Assembly (NCBI GenBank): GCA_965368585.1
Contig: CBDUNM010000033.1
Span: 1 to 37,430 of the forward strand
Length of the DNA stretch: 37,430 nt
Direction of reading: 5' to 3'
Source of the DNA: JARRQB01 sp965368585
GTDB taxonomy: Bacteria > Pseudomonadota > Gammaproteobacteria > Chromatiales > Chromatiaceae
Below, piece by piece: positions 35,776 through 37,430 of the stretch. Below the pieces are notes generated by a model that was not told the DNA's origin, ran no database searches, and saw nothing but the letters and a program-made list of their open reading frames with translations. The stretch's first letter is position 1. Each line of letters begins with the position of its first letter. Both the position numbers and the translations under genes were made by a program.

Positions 35776-36110
35776 CGCCATTGTGTCACCCATCAGCCGA
35801 ACGCAACGCATCGGCATGTCAGGCGCATCGGCGCAACAACTGCCCATCCTTTTTCGGACTGGAGCGACGATCTGCATGGGCGTTTTGCAGCGCTCAGGTC
35901 AACCCGTGGACCAGCGCATCAACTGCGCGATACGGGTTGCCCGGACCACAGGTCACCTATATCAACCGGCGGTTGCCGATAAAATATCACCGCACTGGCG
36001 TAACTTGTTCACACCTGTGAGGCCTGTGCGGATTCTATCGTGTGAATGCGCATCCGACAGAAACGGGATGCGTTTACCTCATTCAATGGAACTCACAGGA
36101 GACCATATCC
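35776..36110 (+). other. Gap before the exported protein
   Basis: No gene or clear repeat found. CAGGAG at about 36096-36102 is the ribosome-binding site of the following gene. Confidence 0.5.
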
Positions 36111-36665
36111 ATGGACAATCGGAAACACAACCGCACCGGCCTGATCACAGCGGCCGCCTTATTGGCCAGTGTCAACGCCGCCGCCGCGGCGGATCTGGCG
36201 ATCGACCCGGGTGCCGTCATCGATCCGGGCGTGATCATCTTACCGGATCTATTCGACAACAAGACGATGCCCGGTAACGCCTGCCAAACCATGTACGGCT
36301 CGCAGGCCGGCGTAATTAACCACTATGCAGCCTTCCTTCATAACACCGCCAACGGGTACGTCAGGGTGACCTGTCCGATCGTTCGTGACAATACGAACAA
36401 CAGCAACGGAACGTGGAGCGTCAACGTCTACGGATTCAATCCGGGTGGCAACTACGCGTGCAGTCTCTATTCCTATTCGACGCACGGTGCTTTGCAACAG
36501 GTCAACTCCGCAAGCGCGGCTGCCGCTGGAAACATCACCCTGTCCCTGGACGTCAACAACAGTTCGTTCAACGGTTTCTATACGCTTTACTGCAACTTGC
36601 CGGGTAACGCGAGACTCTATAGTTACCGCTGGGCGGAGCCTTTGCGCACCGATAGCAACAACTAA
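36111..36665 (+). CDS. Exported protein, 184 residues, unknown function
   Basis: ATG 36111 is chosen because it follows CAGGAG and opens directly on a signal peptide (MDNRKHNRTGLITAAALLASV, cleaved near NAAAAA-DL); a start at 36042 would bury it. A repetitive acidic stretch follows (LAIDPGAVIDPGVIILPD). The mature part is rich in Asn, Ser, Tyr and Gly with spaced cysteines (NACQTMYG, VTCPIV, YACSLY, LYCNLP), suggesting two disulfides and a beta fold. No family recognised. Confidence 0.75.
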   Translation: MDNRKHNRTGLITAAALLASVNAAAAADLAIDPGAVIDPGVIILPDLFDNKTMPGNACQTMYGSQAGVINHYAAFLHNTANGYVRVTCPIVRDNTNNSNGTWSVNVYGFNPGGNYACSLYSYSTHGALQQVNSASAAAAGNITLSLDVNNSSFNGFYTLYCNLPGNARLYSYRWAEPLRTDSNN

Positions 36666-36705
36666 GCGTGCCCTGGCAGTCGGAACATTCGTGCGGACAC
36701 CGGTT

Positions 36706-37430
36706 ATGAATACAAAGATAGTAGCGAAATCTGCTGCCGCTGCCGTAGTCGTCGCAGCCTTGTGTGTGGTCACGCTCACGCACGTGTCTGAATCGACCGA
36801 AGCCGAGCCGGAACCGCAAGCACGCAAGGCCGCGCCGTCGCCGATGGCCGCACGTCGTTCCGACCCGCTCAGGACCCCGCGTCGGGAAGACGGTGACCAA
36901 CCGTCTTCCCGGCACCCTCCGCAAGCGTCGTTGGATGATCTCGCCGCAGCGATTGTCGGGATGAAGCAGGACATCGTGTCACTGCGCAGCGAACTCCAAC
37001 GCCAACGCGACGAGTTGGACGCGTTGCGCAAACCCGATGCGTTGTATGGCGCGCTCGACGATGCCGCCGTGGCGGCCATCAAGGACGAGGAAGACTACCG
37101 GCAGGCGTTGGAGCACGAGCGGATCGTCGATCGAAACGACGTGATCGATGCGGTCTTTCAGTCGGAATCGAGCGATCCGAGCTGGTCGAGCGAAGCCGAA
37201 CTGTCGATTGGCTCCGTGGCTCGCAGTCTCAATAGCCCGGGAGTCGACCTGCTGTCACTCGACTGCCGCACCAGCCTGTGTCGTCTGGAAGTTTTGTACC
37301 GCGAACAAACCGGACAGATCGAATTCGAAGCGGCACTACCGCAGGAACTGCACGAACTCGCGTCGGGAATGACCATCGAGTCTTCGACGACCGACGACGG
37401 TCAGCTGCTGAGCGTTATCTATCTGGTACG
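36706..37430 (+). CDS. Membrane-anchored or exported protein, cut by the window end
   Basis: The frame is open from ATG 36706 to the last base (241 codons, no stop). Residues 7-26 form a hydrophobic segment (AKSAAAAVVVAALCVVTLTH), a signal peptide or anchor. A Pro/Arg-rich linker follows, then a coiled coil near 88-107 (MKQDIVSLRSELQRQRDELDAL), and a C-terminal domain with LDCRTSLCRLEV, a two-cysteine motif seen in several uncharacterised gammaproteobacterial exported proteins. Function unknown; it starts 40 bases after the preceding exported protein and may share its transcript. Confidence 0.7.
   Translation, partial: MNTKIVAKSAAAAVVVAALCVVTLTHVSESTEAEPEPQARKAAPSPMAARRSDPLRTPRREDGDQPSSRHPPQASLDDLAAAIVGMKQDIVSLRSELQRQRDELDALRKPDALYGALDDAAVAAIKDEEDYRQALEHERIVDRNDVIDAVFQSESSDPSWSSEAELSIGSVARSLNSPGVDLLSLDCRTSLCRLEVLYREQTGQIEFEAALPQELHELASGMTIESSTTDDGQLLSVIYLV

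Noticed and set aside
1..37430. CRISPR array or prophage
   Set aside because: No regularly spaced direct repeats and no phage structural or integrase genes are visible.

Overview
The window looks like one GC-rich contig from a gammaproteobacterium. The evidence is the neighbouring gltX and glnS starts, a canonical sigma-70 promoter in front of tRNA-Val, several large c-di-GMP/hybrid-kinase proteins and a proteobacterial hup/hyp operon. A hydrogenase-maturation operon next to a mesaconyl-CoA gene cluster is a combination I associate with sulfur-oxidising gammaproteobacteria, including animal and ciliate symbionts, and with Accumulibacter-like bacteria. That placement is inference only.

Layout. 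1-1530 (minus strand): gltX, followed by the first codons of glnS, which join directly to an adenylation-domain motif at the window edge. 1727-5386: a PilZ-DUF1631-GGDEF-EAL protein, then tRNA-Val(CAC). 5832-13535: the metabolic core, with two different malyl-CoA lyases, mesaconyl-CoA C1-C4 transferase (mct), mesaconyl-C4-CoA hydratase (meh), a class I CoA-transferase with an unusual C-terminal extension, and mesaconyl-C1-CoA hydratase (mch). 13863-16681: a small protein, a long gap, a secreted calcium-repeat protein and a double-CDGSH iron-sulfur protein. 17208-18892: a two-gene ABC-2 exporter resembling YadGH, followed by a candidate structured RNA. 19117-26370: a secreted protein, a collapsed TonB-plug/YfiR gene, a 1640-residue hybrid kinase with active-looking GGDEF and EAL domains, and an HDOD protein. 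27026-35432: hupK-hypA-hypB-hypF-hypC-(gmhA-like)-hypD-hypE, tightly packed with many stop/start overlaps. 35465-37430: a collapsed diguanylate cyclase and two exported proteins, the last cut by the window end.

How the genes work together. mcl, mct, meh and mch encode every step of the second half of the 3-hydroxypropionate bicycle: glyoxylate plus propionyl-CoA to beta-methylmalyl-CoA, mesaconyl-C1-CoA, mesaconyl-C4-CoA and citramalyl-CoA, ending in pyruvate plus acetyl-CoA. The carboxylating half is not in this window, so co-assimilation of small organic acids or glyoxylate is the safer reading. The CoA-transferase probably activates an acid for this route. The hyp operon builds the NiFe(CN)2CO site of a [NiFe]-hydrogenase whose structural genes lie elsewhere.

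Four loci carry fused or truncated genes: the glnS/adenylation join, the TonB-plug/YfiR join, a binding-protein tail and the collapsed cyclase. They mean either real gene decay or assembly/amplification chimeras. Read mapping would decide this, and it matters before any of these loci is interpreted.
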